Shown: positions 1 to 6,818, numbered from the stretch's first letter. The stretch: DNA of 10,264 nt from Methylococcaceae bacterium (GCA_005779525.1 SXIZ01000269.1:1-10264); one strand, 5' to 3'. Translations and numbers: made by a program. Notes: a model not told the origin generated them from the sequence alone.

Positions 1-145
1 CCACGTTAGGCAATTTTCGATACTCGCTCAATCGAGCCGTGAAGGTGCGGAAATTAATCTGTTGCTGCGCGCAGTAATCCCGCTGCGATAAACCACTACT
101 CTGCCACGCTTCGATATGCTGACGCCATTTCGATGGGACGGCCAT
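1..145 (-). CDS. tnpA: IS66-family accessory protein TnpA, N-terminal part
   Basis: About 48 codons are visible before the left edge cuts the gene. The protein begins MAVPSKWRQHIEAWQ and continues SGLSQRDYCAQQ, then a helix ending in an Arg-Leu-Ser-Glu-Tyr-Arg stretch. This is the helix-turn-helix start typical of the short IS66 TnpA-type accessory protein (a tryptophan, the SGLSq..yC motif, then a turn and a second helix). In IS66 elements this gene is the first of three (tnpA, tnpB, tnpC) and is needed with TnpB for transposition; TnpC is the DDE transposase. The start is supported by an AGGAG sequence a few bases upstream. The remaining genes would lie to the left. Confidence in the family is high; nothing shows whether the element is active. 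Confidence 0.85.
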   Translation of the reverse strand, partial: MAVPSKWRQHIEAWQSSGLSQRDYCAQQQINFRTFTARLSEYRKLPNV

Positions 146-220
146 AACCTCTCCTGGTGAAAAAGTCACAGGATGCAACAAATTAAGTTAGATGCATACG
201 TGGTGCCGATAGGCCGTTAC
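1..220 (-). mobile_element. Partial IS66-family insertion sequence (5' end)
   Basis: The stretch carries the beginning of an IS66-type first gene (start codon at 145) and its leader, all read leftwards; the rest of the element lies beyond the left edge. I place the right boundary near 220 because on the minus strand a sequence starting GTAACGG begins there, resembling the GTAA-type ends of IS66 elements and lying 75 bp ahead of the first gene, a usual distance. The other end is not in the window, so neither the terminal inverted repeat nor the expected 8-bp target duplication can be tested. The element type is well supported by the protein; the exact boundary is inference. Confidence 0.55.
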
Positions 221-251
221 GAATCGTCTAATTGCCCTTTGATCAAATGCG

Positions 252-1058
252 TTACGGATTATCATCATTTGGACTCACCAGCGACATTGCCAACGCGCTA
301 ATGTTATCTTCAGCTTCCGTTGTCATAACGCTGTCGAAAATCCGCTTAATGCCCTGGACCAAATTATTGCCGCTTAGGCACTCTTCCAATAATTCATTCG
401 TCAGATATTGGGTCACGCCATCGCTGACCATCAACAACAATTCACCCGGCATCAACTTCACCAGACGCAAACCTATAAAAGGTTCTTCGGCTTCGGTTGA
501 AAATATGAATAAATTATCCAAGGCTTTTCCCGCATTGGTCATGCTGAAATCTTTCAGATTTGCAAATGAGTGTTTGCCTGATCGGCCAAGACAAAAGGCC
601 AGGGTGTGATCGTCTGTCAACAGACGTAATCCTTGTGCGCCGAAGTGATAGCCGCGTGAATCACCCGCATGCCACAAACTCATTTGGCCGCCGGGCGCAA
701 ACTCGGCGGTAATCAGCGTCGAACCGGCATTTTGAAAACTCCGCTGGCTTTTGCAGATTTTAAGCAAGCGATTGTGCAGCGGAATCAAGCGTTGCCGGGG
801 TAATAATTGTGGACGGCTTTGATCCAGTTCAGCAAGTTCTTGTAATAACCGGCGACTGGCCGCCGCCGCATTCGGTAAGCCACCCGCGCCATCGGCGATG
901 GCAAACCGCTTCATTTCATCCAGCAAGACCGTCCCATGCCAGAATCCGGCTTTTTGATGAACCGCACCATCCAGCAACAAGGCATCCTGATTTTGTCGGA
1001 AGCGTTTGCCAGGATGGGTAAAAGCAGCGTAGTTCAATATGTAGTTGGGCGTGGTCAT
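252..1058 (-). CDS. PP2C-family Ser/Thr protein phosphatase
   Basis: This 268-residue protein is a single soluble PP2C (PPM) domain, the usual length for a bacterial stand-alone phosphatase. The family hydrolyses phosphoserine and phosphothreonine with two or more Mn/Mg ions. All signature motifs are present in order: RQNQDA (residues 21-26, metal Asp25), IADGAGG (54-60, Asp56), GSTL (112-115), AGDSRGY (131-137), TDDH (148-151), SDG (212-214, Asp213) and EDN (250-252, Asp251). The catalytic core therefore looks intact. There is no signal peptide or membrane segment, so it should act in the cytoplasm. Its ATG overlaps the upstream gene's stop in an ATGA arrangement, which implies translational coupling to that partner. 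No kinase or forkhead-associated (FHA) protein is in view. The next element downstream is an IS66 insertion about 30 bp after the stop, so further operon members may have been separated. It is not closely assignable to the PppA of type VI secretion or to the Ter-type triads. Confidence 0.9.
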   Translation of the reverse strand: MTTPNYILNYAAFTHPGKRFRQNQDALLLDGAVHQKAGFWHGTVLLDEMKRFAIADGAGGLPNAAAASRRLLQELAELDQSRPQLLPRQRLIPLHNRLLKICKSQRSFQNAGSTLITAEFAPGGQMSLWHAGDSRGYHFGAQGLRLLTDDHTLAFCLGRSGKHSFANLKDFSMTNAGKALDNLFIFSTEAEEPFIGLRLVKLMPGELLLMVSDGVTQYLTNELLEECLSGNNLVQGIKRIFDSVMTTEAEDNISALAMSLVSPNDDNP

Positions 1059-1708
1059 GATGACTCATCCCCAAAAGCCAGTGGAGACTGCCAATCGCCA
1101 GATTTGATATTCAGCGTCGACTGATGTCGAATGGCAACATCCACCCAGATGCTTCCCACGCGCAGGCAGTCATGCAGACTCAAGTCCGGCTGTTGCAGTC
1201 CGTAACTGTGATCGTAGAGGTCATGAAACAACCAGCACTGGGCGGTTTCGTTCAATTCCGCGGGGAAATAAGGCACAATTTCGCGATAATCCTGTCCATC
1301 GCCAATGCAGCCCCGACTCAAGCCTTTCAAGCTGAAATCCCGCTGGGTCAAAAAATTGTCGTCACTGTCATCGAATTCTGGATCGTCCTCGCGCAGAACA
1401 AAGTAGAGGGTGGCGTCGATTTCGTAATCATCCACTGGATTGTTGGGATCAGTTACACGCGCCTGCAGTTTTTCGTTTTCTGTTTTAGCCATATTGCATA
1501 AATACAGTTCAAGTTCCCCCAATCGCTGATTGAGGCGCAGCAGATTGCTGATTTCATCGTTAGTAAAATCTTTATTGCTACGAGGAAATGCCGACTCAAA
1601 CTGCGCGAACAAATTATCGAATTTCCTGCGTTGCCGACGCAGATAAATATCCATATTTTCGATTTGTCTTTGCAGGCCAACCAATGCGCTGAATAGTTTG
1701 GGTGTCAT
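1055..1708 (-). CDS. Hypothetical protein coupled to PP2C phosphatase
   Basis: I do not recognise this 217-residue protein. The first 80 or so residues are predicted mostly helical and charged (QRQIENMDIYLRRQRRKF, then a second helix rich in Leu, Arg and Glu), consistent with a coiled-coil or helical hairpin. The middle, roughly residues 86-118, is very acidic (DDPEFDDSDDN). The last hundred residues alternate hydrophobic and polar residues and contain several Trp and Cys (QCWLFHDLYDHSYG, GSIWVDVAIRHQ), suggesting a beta-rich domain. There is no export signal. I start it at ATG 1708, where an AAGGA motif lies seven bases upstream; the frame is open for 37 more codons, but that extension has no Shine-Dalgarno (SD) site and reads like noncoding sequence. 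The four-base overlap with the phosphatase start argues for joint function, perhaps as substrate, sensor or inhibitor of the phosphatase; that role is inference only. Confidence 0.7.
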   Translation of the reverse strand: MTPKLFSALVGLQRQIENMDIYLRRQRRKFDNLFAQFESAFPRSNKDFTNDEISNLLRLNQRLGELELYLCNMAKTENEKLQARVTDPNNPVDDYEIDATLYFVLREDDPEFDDSDDNFLTQRDFSLKGLSRGCIGDGQDYREIVPYFPAELNETAQCWLFHDLYDHSYGLQQPDLSLHDCLRVGSIWVDVAIRHQSTLNIKSGDWQSPLAFGDESS

Positions 1709-1763
1709 TTGATGATCCTTTTTGCTGGGAGTGGTTAGGTAATTGCTAGAATAACTCTGAGTT

Positions 1764-1799
1764 GCGACATAACGAGTCGCGTAGCTTGACGCTGCGTCA
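1764..1799. promoter_or_regulatory. Two adjacent palindromes upstream of the phosphatase operon
   Basis: In the leader between the terminator and the 1708 start codon lie GCGAC...GTCGC (1764-1768 with 1776-1780, seven-base spacer) and TGACGCTGCGTCA (1787-1799), a 13-base palindrome around one central T. Side-by-side dyads just ahead of an operon are what repressor or activator sites look like. I could not find a convincing -35/-10 pair beside them, so the regulatory reading is tentative. Confidence 0.3.
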
Positions 1800-1844
1800 G
1801 ATAACACCAAGATTACCAAGGAATACTGCTGAGATTTAAGCCAT

Positions 1845-1877
1845 AAAAAAGCCGTCGACTCTTGATGAATCGACGGC
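1845..1877 (-). terminator. Intrinsic terminator of the protease gene
   Basis: Read on the minus strand, a perfect eight-base stem (GCCGTCGA with TCGACGGC, 1851-1858 and 1870-1877) with an eleven-base loop is followed directly by six T. It starts about 44 bases after the protease stop codon. The plus-strand flank (CCTAATTTTTT) also has a T run slightly further away, so it might work in both directions, but no plus-strand gene needs it. It separates the protease transcript from the phosphatase pair downstream, which therefore needs its own promoter. Confidence 0.88.
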
Positions 1878-1920
1878 CTAATTTTTTACAACAGGTTTAG
1901 AGAGCTGCTTTTATTTCGCG

Positions 1921-4797
1921 TTATTTCAAGACCGGCGTGGCAACCATGGTTGGCATAAAGCTGGCGATTAATGGTGCCGTGTAATTTACCGATTTCGCCT
2001 GATCTGAGCTACGAGCAGCGTCAGACTCTGGATAGCCGCAGGGTTGACTTTTACATTGAGTAGTCAACGAAGGCGCACTAAAATACATAATCACGGGTTG
2101 TTTATAACTCATGATGGTACCGAAGGATCCTTGGATACCCCAAGCATAGGAATAGTAAAACACACCCGACGCGTTGGAGTATTCCCGATCATGTACCAAA
2201 CCTAAGCTATGCCCAATTTCATGGGTATAGGTATTGATCGCGCAGTAGTAACCCTTCATAGCGTCTTTCGAGCTGCCGTCGTCGATGGTACCGTAACCCA
2301 ACCATTTGTTAGCAGGGTTGCCATTTGCAAACTCCAGATAAGTCGTACCACAAGAACCGTGAGTTTGCGCGTATAAAGGCCGAAAAAGAAACACTAGGTC
2401 GGCTCCATATTGAGCGCGTTTCGCCGATACACCGGCAAACTCGTTTCGATCATTGGCTAAGTCATCCAATGCCTGAGAATTGCTGACGCTCTCGCTGTAA
2501 GCGGTGGACTCGGTATAGACCACCCGTAGCGTCATATTTATACCGGAATCCTTGTAACTTTGATTACTAGCTGTCGTCAACAAAGCAATGCGTTGTTTGG
2601 CGTAGTCTGTAGTTTGCGTAGTGGTGGTATAAAGCATCATCACATCGACCACTGGGCCACTTGAAGAACTGCCCCCTCCTGTGCCGTTACCAGAATCGAC
2701 GCCGCCCGCTTTGGCAGTGTTCAAAGCAGCTACTGCCTGATCATAGTTCGCTTTCGCGGTTTTGGCTGCTGCCTCTTTTTGATCCAGAGTAACTTTGGTT
2801 GCATTAATAGTGGCTTGCAGTGAACTAATGTCGACCTTAGAACTGGCAAGTGCCGCGTTGTAATTGGCGGTTGCGGTTGCTAAAGCCGCCGCCGCATTGT
2901 TAAAACGTGTAGTCACCGACGCTAATGCAGAGACAGCGGAATTGAATGCAGTCACCGCACCATTATTCGCAACCGTTGCCACAGCAAGGTCAGAATTGGC
3001 TTTTGCCAGTGCATATTGAACTGTTAGGATTGCATTGACGGCTGTCGAGTAGACATTGTTGGCGTTATTCGCAATCACTGCAGCGTTGCTGTATGCATTC
3101 ATTGCGGTTGTGTAAGCACCGGCCGCAGCCCTATAGGCAGCCGATGAGGCCAGATAGGTGGCATTAGCCGCCTGCGCTTTGGCTACCGCTTCATTGTAGG
3201 AGGCTGTCGCACTTGCTAGTGTTGCATTGGCTGTGTTCAGCGCGGCTAAAGCCGTATCGTACTTGGCTTGCGCGTCGCTCAGTGCCACATTTGCCTTCGC
3301 TAATGCCGCATTGGCGGTTGATTTAGCACTTGCCGTTTTTGCGCCTACCAGCTGGGTATTTGCGGTGGATTGACTGGCTTGAGCCGCCGTTAAAGCGTTC
3401 CTAGCTTGACTAACAGCCGTATTAGCCAGGGTTGCAGCCGACTGGGCTTTACTCTTCACACTACTTGCCAGCGTTACTACGGCTTCTGCAGCAGCCTTAG
3501 CGCTAATATCTGCCTGGAGCTTAGTGTTGGCGACATTTCTCGCCGCTAACTTGTCATTCATGACCGATTGCAACGCGATCTTTGTAGCGCTAGCTTTATA
3601 CAAAGCCGCTTTTGCTTGTGTGATTGCATTGTTTTTAGCGTCATACGCTATTTGAGCAGCATTTTTGGCCGTAGTCGTTGCAGTTAATGTTGCCGCCGCT
3701 TTATCCCTGGCAGCCGTCGCTGTGGTCAATGCATTAGCTGTGTTAGTTTTAGCAACAGTGGCCTCTGCTAAAGCTTTGGAGGCGTTGTCTTTAGCGGTAG
3801 TTGCCGCAGCTAGATTAGGTGCCGTATTCAATTGCGCAGTGTATTGAGCAAGTAAATCAGTGTACTTGGTTACCTCTGCATTGGCAGCATCCAAGGTTTT
3901 TTTCGCGGCATCCACAGCAACTTGGAGTTGATCGATTTCCGTCTGTGTGGCATCCATCATCTCCGAATTAAGTGCAATCTGGTTCAACATCGATTCAGAG
4001 GGCGCAATTTGGTCACCATCGAACCCGGTATGCTGTAGCTTGGAGGTGTCGATTAAATAGATACCCTGGTTGCTGGATTCAATATTGTAGGTTCCGTCAG
4101 GGGTGGTAATCATGCCCATAGTGCCTGCTGCGCCTTTAGACAAGTACACCCGGTAACCTTCACCTTCGTTTTGCAGGTAACCGATCCAGGTTTTACTACC
4201 ATCCAACTCGGCAACCGTATGGTCATGCGTGACATTGAATTGCCCCATCGGCAGGTCTAGTGTGATAGATGATTCGTCATCGACTTTCATCATTCTATCG
4301 ACGGGCAGGCCAATCGCCGTTACGGAACCCGCCGGGAAGTCTTTGTATTTCGGGGGTAGCGGTTTCATTTGTGCTTCGATGACGATTACATCGTCGACGC
4401 GAGAAGCTCCCTTATGGTTTTCAACAGGATTTTCAGCTGCGGCATTGGTTCTGCCAATGATGATTACTGTTTTGATCTGGTCACCCTCTGTAATGGCTGA
4501 ATAGTTGTAGCCTGTCAGCAAGGATCTGACAGCGGCGTTCCAGTTGTTAGCGGCAATCGATTGCTGAACGACGTCTTGGCTTAAGTCAGTGCCAATTTTA
4601 AAGCTAATGCCCGAACGTTGCGCCACCTGCGCCAGCGTTTCCGCAAGTCCGCTACCCCTGGCAGCGTGATACACAGCGACTGGTTGCACTTTTAGTAGAT
4701 CGCCTTTGGCGTGAAAGTCTGCGAAGGAGGTGTTGCTAAGGATGGCTGAGATAGCTGCAGCCAATACAGCATTTTTTACGACGTTATGCGTTTTCAT
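1921..4797 (-). CDS. Exported M12-type metzincin protease with STN-like and Ala-rich helical domains
   Basis: The protein has 958 residues. Residues 1-26 are a Sec signal peptide (basic start, hydrophobic core, cleavage after SFA). Residues about 38-116 resemble the short STN-type domain of secretins and TonB receptors (RSGISFKIGTDLSQ, then NNWNAAVRSLLTGYNYS). Residues about 140-268 contain GSKTWIGYLQNEGEGYRVYL and TTPDGTYNIES, resembling propeptides of reprolysin-like proteases. Residues 270-697 are an Ala-rich helical stretch with no Cys, Trp or His and a single Pro. A Gly/Ser linker (698-715) leads to the catalytic domain, with HEIGHSLGLVHD at 859-870 (three zinc His plus the catalytic Glu) and a Met-turn TIMSY around Met896. 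Four Cys in that domain suggest disulphides, fitting export. The active site is complete, so it should be a zinc endopeptidase; the substrate is unknown. I choose ATG 4797, with AAGGTGA six bases upstream, over a GTG three codons earlier that lies inside that SD site. It is a single-gene unit with its own promoter and terminator. Confidence 0.85.
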   Translation of the reverse strand: MKTHNVVKNAVLAAAISAILSNTSFADFHAKGDLLKVQPVAVYHAARGSGLAETLAQVAQRSGISFKIGTDLSQDVVQQSIAANNWNAAVRSLLTGYNYSAITEGDQIKTVIIIGRTNAAAENPVENHKGASRVDDVIVIEAQMKPLPPKYKDFPAGSVTAIGLPVDRMMKVDDESSITLDLPMGQFNVTHDHTVAELDGSKTWIGYLQNEGEGYRVYLSKGAAGTMGMITTPDGTYNIESSNQGIYLIDTSKLQHTGFDGDQIAPSESMLNQIALNSEMMDATQTEIDQLQVAVDAAKKTLDAANAEVTKYTDLLAQYTAQLNTAPNLAAATTAKDNASKALAEATVAKTNTANALTTATAARDKAAATLTATTTAKNAAQIAYDAKNNAITQAKAALYKASATKIALQSVMNDKLAARNVANTKLQADISAKAAAEAVVTLASSVKSKAQSAATLANTAVSQARNALTAAQASQSTANTQLVGAKTASAKSTANAALAKANVALSDAQAKYDTALAALNTANATLASATASYNEAVAKAQAANATYLASSAAYRAAAGAYTTAMNAYSNAAVIANNANNVYSTAVNAILTVQYALAKANSDLAVATVANNGAVTAFNSAVSALASVTTRFNNAAAALATATANYNAALASSKVDISSLQATINATKVTLDQKEAAAKTAKANYDQAVAALNTAKAGGVDSGNGTGGGSSSSGPVVDVMMLYTTTTQTTDYAKQRIALLTTASNQSYKDSGINMTLRVVYTESTAYSESVSNSQALDDLANDRNEFAGVSAKRAQYGADLVFLFRPLYAQTHGSCGTTYLEFANGNPANKWLGYGTIDDGSSKDAMKGYYCAINTYTHEIGHSLGLVHDREYSNASGVFYYSYAWGIQGSFGTIMSYKQPVIMYFSAPSLTTQCKSQPCGYPESDAARSSDQAKSVNYTAPLIASFMPTMVATPVLK

Positions 4798-4879
4798 ATC
4801 GGTCACCTTATTGGGTTTAAATTACTGAGCAATCCAACCGATCCAACTCAGTAAAGTGTTGAGTTATCAAGACACTAAA

Positions 4880-4908
4880 TTAATAGTGACTTGAAAGTGG
4901 TGTTTCAA
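4880..4908 (-). promoter_or_regulatory. Sigma70-type promoter candidate for the protease gene
   Basis: On the minus strand TTGAAA (4908-4903) is followed after exactly 17 bases by TATTAA (4885-4880), matching five and four of six consensus positions. It lies about 80 bases before the protease ATG. A small inverted repeat, CACTA...TAGTG (4874-4889), overlaps the -10, and AACTCA...TGAGTT (4845-4865) lies in the predicted leader; either could be an operator, which is speculative. Confidence 0.45.
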
Positions 4909-5238
4909 AATAGCCCTATTTTTGACTATGCCGTTGCTTGTGTATTTCAATTTATGACAATGCGGCAGGTGATTCTTTTTCAGTGATTATCTGCTTCTAC
5001 GATCTATAAGTTTTAATGTTTACGAATCCTTTCAAATTGCGAGTTAATTTCATGAACGGTATTTTGGTGATACTGATTTTGTTAAGAGGCAACGTGGCGC
5101 CACCCCGATGACGACACGTTTTAACATCCCAAATTTTCCCTGTCAAAATGTGAGGTTACTCGCAAAATTGGCTTAATAACACCTAATTTGATAAGCGATT
5201 TAGTACAGCCTGGTGTATTTAGTCTGTATATACATTGC
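4909..5238. other. Intergenic region without a recognisable gene
   Basis: Between the protease promoter and the AT-rich block there is no open frame with coding character on either strand. It contains a ten-base palindrome GTGGCGCCAC (5094-5103) inside a wider AACGTG...CACGTT dyad (5091-5120), and a weak CTTAC/GTAAG hairpin (5238-5251) over the stop of the neighbouring frame that lacks a T run and so is not a convincing terminator. No repeat, RNA gene or insertion-sequence end is evident. Confidence 0.4.
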
Positions 5239-5442
5239 TTACTGGAGTAAGTCCTTCATATAATTGTTCAAAAAGGATTCAATATTTTTAATGCCAGTTA
5301 TTTTCACCTCATAAAAACCAAGGTTCCAAAACAAATAATTGTTGGTAATGTCTGTTTTTATTTCACGCCGATCTATTAACTGATGAAGCTCTTCTTCTGT
5401 CAATTGTAAGCTATTTTCTATTCTAATTTTCACACCCTCCAA
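5239..5442 (-). CDS. Hypothetical small protein or 3' part of a frameshifted gene
   Basis: The frame encodes 67 residues from a TTG codon and has coding character: LQLTEEELHQLIDRREIKTD followed by alternating hydrophobic strands and a helix ending NNYMKDLLQ. No family is recognised and there is no signal peptide. The start is poor: nothing resembling an SD site precedes TTG 5442, and a GTG at 5433 lies only two bases after GGAGG. The frame is open further upstream to 5478, reading SVLFELKLINLEGVK, which looks like protein. That suggests this is not an independent gene but the C-terminal end of the coding region that runs through the overlapping frame at 5454-5843, joined by a -1 step near 5455-5480. 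Base composition is very AT-rich, like the rest of this block. Confidence 0.4.
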   Translation of the reverse strand: MEGVKIRIENSLQLTEEELHQLIDRREIKTDITNNYLFWNLGFYEVKITGIKNIESFLNNYMKDLLQ

Positions 5443-5453
5443 ATTGATTAATT

Positions 5454-5843
5454 TCAGTTCAAATAGAACAGAACGGCATCAGCATTTAAAGTCGATGACT
5501 TTACATTACTAATGTTATTCGCATCCATGGAGCGCCAAAAGTTTGCTATCGCACCTGATCTCATAAGTAATGAAATAGACAAAGCAAAATACATATGCGC
5601 CAACCCCACCGCTGCCTGACTAGTCGCTGTCCTAAGGAATGGTATTGGAATATTCAAATATATCTTTAGATCAATGTTTTTATTTCGTTGCCAGGGAATA
5701 ACTAGCTGAAAAGTTATATCCACGAAAATATGCCTGAATGTGTCGATTTTAATAAGTATTTTAAAATGCCAGTATTGAGCCCATTGAATGGGCTGATCTC
5801 TTTTGAAGTTGAGTTTATCACGTATTTTTTTAGCCGAATCCAC
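5454..5843 (-). pseudogene. Probable frameshifted continuation of the 5714-6136 gene
   Basis: This frame has only a GTG at 5843 with no SD site, and it overlaps the upstream gene by 130 bases, too much for two normal neighbours. Its translation reads like real protein (IRDKLNFKRDQPIQW, then a strand-rich stretch FRHIFVDITFQLVIPWQ, and LLMRSGAIANFWRSMDANN). At positions 5825-5831 the minus strand has seven consecutive A, in the phase A AAA AAA relative to the upstream gene; slipping back one base there joins RWIRLKK directly to IRDKLNFKRD. I interpret it as the middle part of a roughly 300-codon gene split by a one-base loss or a slippage site. It could also be a chance open frame in AT-rich DNA. 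The product is not recognised. Confidence 0.4.
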
Positions 5844-6136
5844 CTGAATGTCATTGGATTTAACTTAAATCTATCATATGTGCGATTAAGCTTGACACTC
5901 TCTTCTAAATAGGTTTCTGGGGTACGTTCATTTTGTAAATTACCCAGACGCTCGTGTGCATCATGAAAATAATCATTGGTTATTAGATTAAATCTCAAAA
6001 AAACTGAAAGCATTCCAGTTGCTTTTCCTTGGAAAAAAGCTAAGTTTTCACCGTCGCCATTTTCAATTTCTTTAATTAAACGAATATGATATTCAATTTT
6101 TTCATATGGCGACTTATTGCTAAACGAACTATTCAT
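5714..6136 (-). CDS. Hypothetical protein, second of two tandem paralogues
   Basis: As read, this encodes 140 residues. The start is good: GGAG lies seven bases before ATG 6136. The first 60 residues match the product of the gene just upstream: SPYEKIEYHIRLIKEI against KPIEIIDSLIEIKKEI, a following F/W-x-G...G stretch, then FLRFNLITNDYFHDAHER against ILREFNFISEKEWDEAQSR. The family is not one I can name. There is no signal peptide or membrane helix. The reading after residue 104 or so is doubtful: past the A7 run the alternative -1 frame looks more like protein than the annotated tail (YVINSTSKEI and onward), so the true product may be about 299 residues with the later part lying in 5239-5843. 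The gap to the upstream paralogue is 36 bases, so the two are probably co-transcribed. Confidence 0.6.
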   Translation of the reverse strand: MNSSFSNKSPYEKIEYHIRLIKEIENGDGENLAFFQGKATGMLSVFLRFNLITNDYFHDAHERLGNLQNERTPETYLEESVKLNRTYDRFKLNPMTFRWIRLKKYVINSTSKEISPFNGLNTGILKYLLKSTHSGIFSWI

Positions 6137-6172
6137 ACAGACTCCAATCTTGAACTCTAAAGTAGATGCGTA

Positions 6173-6526
6173 TTATCGGAAAACTTGTATCTTATTTTTT
6201 ATGAGCAACCATGTATTTTTACGCTTTTGCCAACGCTGAGCTTTTGATAATTGCGCAAAGAAAAACATCAAATTGAACGCTGCTTCGTTGTATGAGTAAA
6301 CAGATTTACTATTTTTTATTTGATTTTGATATTTACCATCCCCTCTACTTTGGGCTTCATCCCACTCTTTCTCACTAATAAAATTGAATTCACGAAGAAT
6401 TTCTGCAGTGCCAGATATCACTCCTCGCCAATAACAAGAAATTCCAATATCAGTTATTTCTTTTTTTATTTCAATGAGACTATCAATAATTTCTATTGGC
6501 TTTTGATTGTCAAACAATTTATTCAT
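6173..6526 (-). CDS. Hypothetical protein, first of two tandem paralogues
   Basis: The 117-residue product is not recognised. It is cytoplasmic by appearance: no signal peptide or convincing membrane helix, mostly helical, and strongly basic at the C-terminus (AQRWQKRKNTWLLIKNK). AGGA seven bases before ATG 6526 supports the start. Residues 8-60 align with the following gene, sharing the pattern P-x-E-x-I, an I-K-E-I helix, an aromatic-x-G...G turn, then R-x-FN-x-I and D-A-x-x-R. The pair therefore arose by duplication or belongs to one family of small accessory proteins. Pairs of short related genes in AT-rich islands are often immunity, antitoxin or regulatory genes, but nothing here proves that. 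A promoter candidate lies about 45 bases upstream. Confidence 0.65.
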   Translation of the reverse strand: MNKLFDNQKPIEIIDSLIEIKKEITDIGISCYWRGVISGTAEILREFNFISEKEWDEAQSRGDGKYQNQIKNSKSVYSYNEAAFNLMFFFAQLSKAQRWQKRKNTWLLIKNKIQVFR

Positions 6527-6570
6527 GTCAATTCCTATCTATTAATATGTATACGGATTGGCGATTAACG

Positions 6571-6600
6571 ATTAAAACTAATTCAATGATAATATTTCAA
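6571..6600 (-). promoter_or_regulatory. Sigma70-type promoter candidate for the tandem paralogues
   Basis: On the minus strand TTGAAA (6600-6595) and TTTAAT (6576-6571) are 18 bases apart, each matching five of six consensus positions. They are followed by a 45-base leader to ATG 6526. The region is so AT-rich that chance matches are common, which limits confidence. Confidence 0.35.
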
Positions 6601-6763
6601 ATAGTAATTTCTATGATGAAACCTGGGGATTTAGGCGCAATACATTATCGTAGATAACCCAAATTTAAAAGAATCGGCGTGTATTTATGATAAAACTACT
6701 GAAATATCATTTCTAAATCCTCTTGACCCAGGACTTTGAAAAATTCAACTTTGTTAAAGAGAG

Positions 6764-6782
6764 TGCCAGATATTATCTGGCA
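6764..6782. repeat. Perfect 8-bp inverted repeat with 3-base loop
   Basis: TGCCAGAT, three bases, then ATCTGGCA. Neither strand shows a T run beyond the stem, so it is not a standard intrinsic terminator. A nearly continuous 19-base dyad is the size of a dimeric repressor site. It stands alone in the gene-free stretch. Confidence 0.45.
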
Positions 6783-6818
6783 AAATACTGCCTTTCCTTT
6801 CTTTACAGCATTTTTTCA

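Noticed and set aside
232..609. Plus-strand open frame of 125 codons
   Set aside because: It is antisense to the motif-complete phosphatase and its translation has no protein-like pattern.
809..1501. Three plus-strand frames (809-1021, 936-1124, 1124-1501)
   Set aside because: All lie opposite the phosphatase pair, where the minus-strand frames carry the coding signal.
1709..1819. 37-codon N-terminal extension of the phosphatase partner
   Set aside because: There is no SD site at 1819, whereas ATG 1708 has one; the extension also runs through the palindromic leader.
2700..3990. Ala-rich segment considered as DNA tandem repeats
   Set aside because: The repetition is in amino-acid composition; by eye I see no exact repeated DNA unit of constant length.
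3665..4504. Plus-strand frames within the protease gene (3665-3847 and 4229-4504)
   Set aside because: The first is a mirror of the Ala-codon-rich helix (Ala and Val rich for that reason); the second is antisense to the propeptide-like region.
5094..5103. Ten-base palindrome GTGGCGCCAC
   Set aside because: Short palindromes of this size are expected by chance, and nothing nearby gives it a role.
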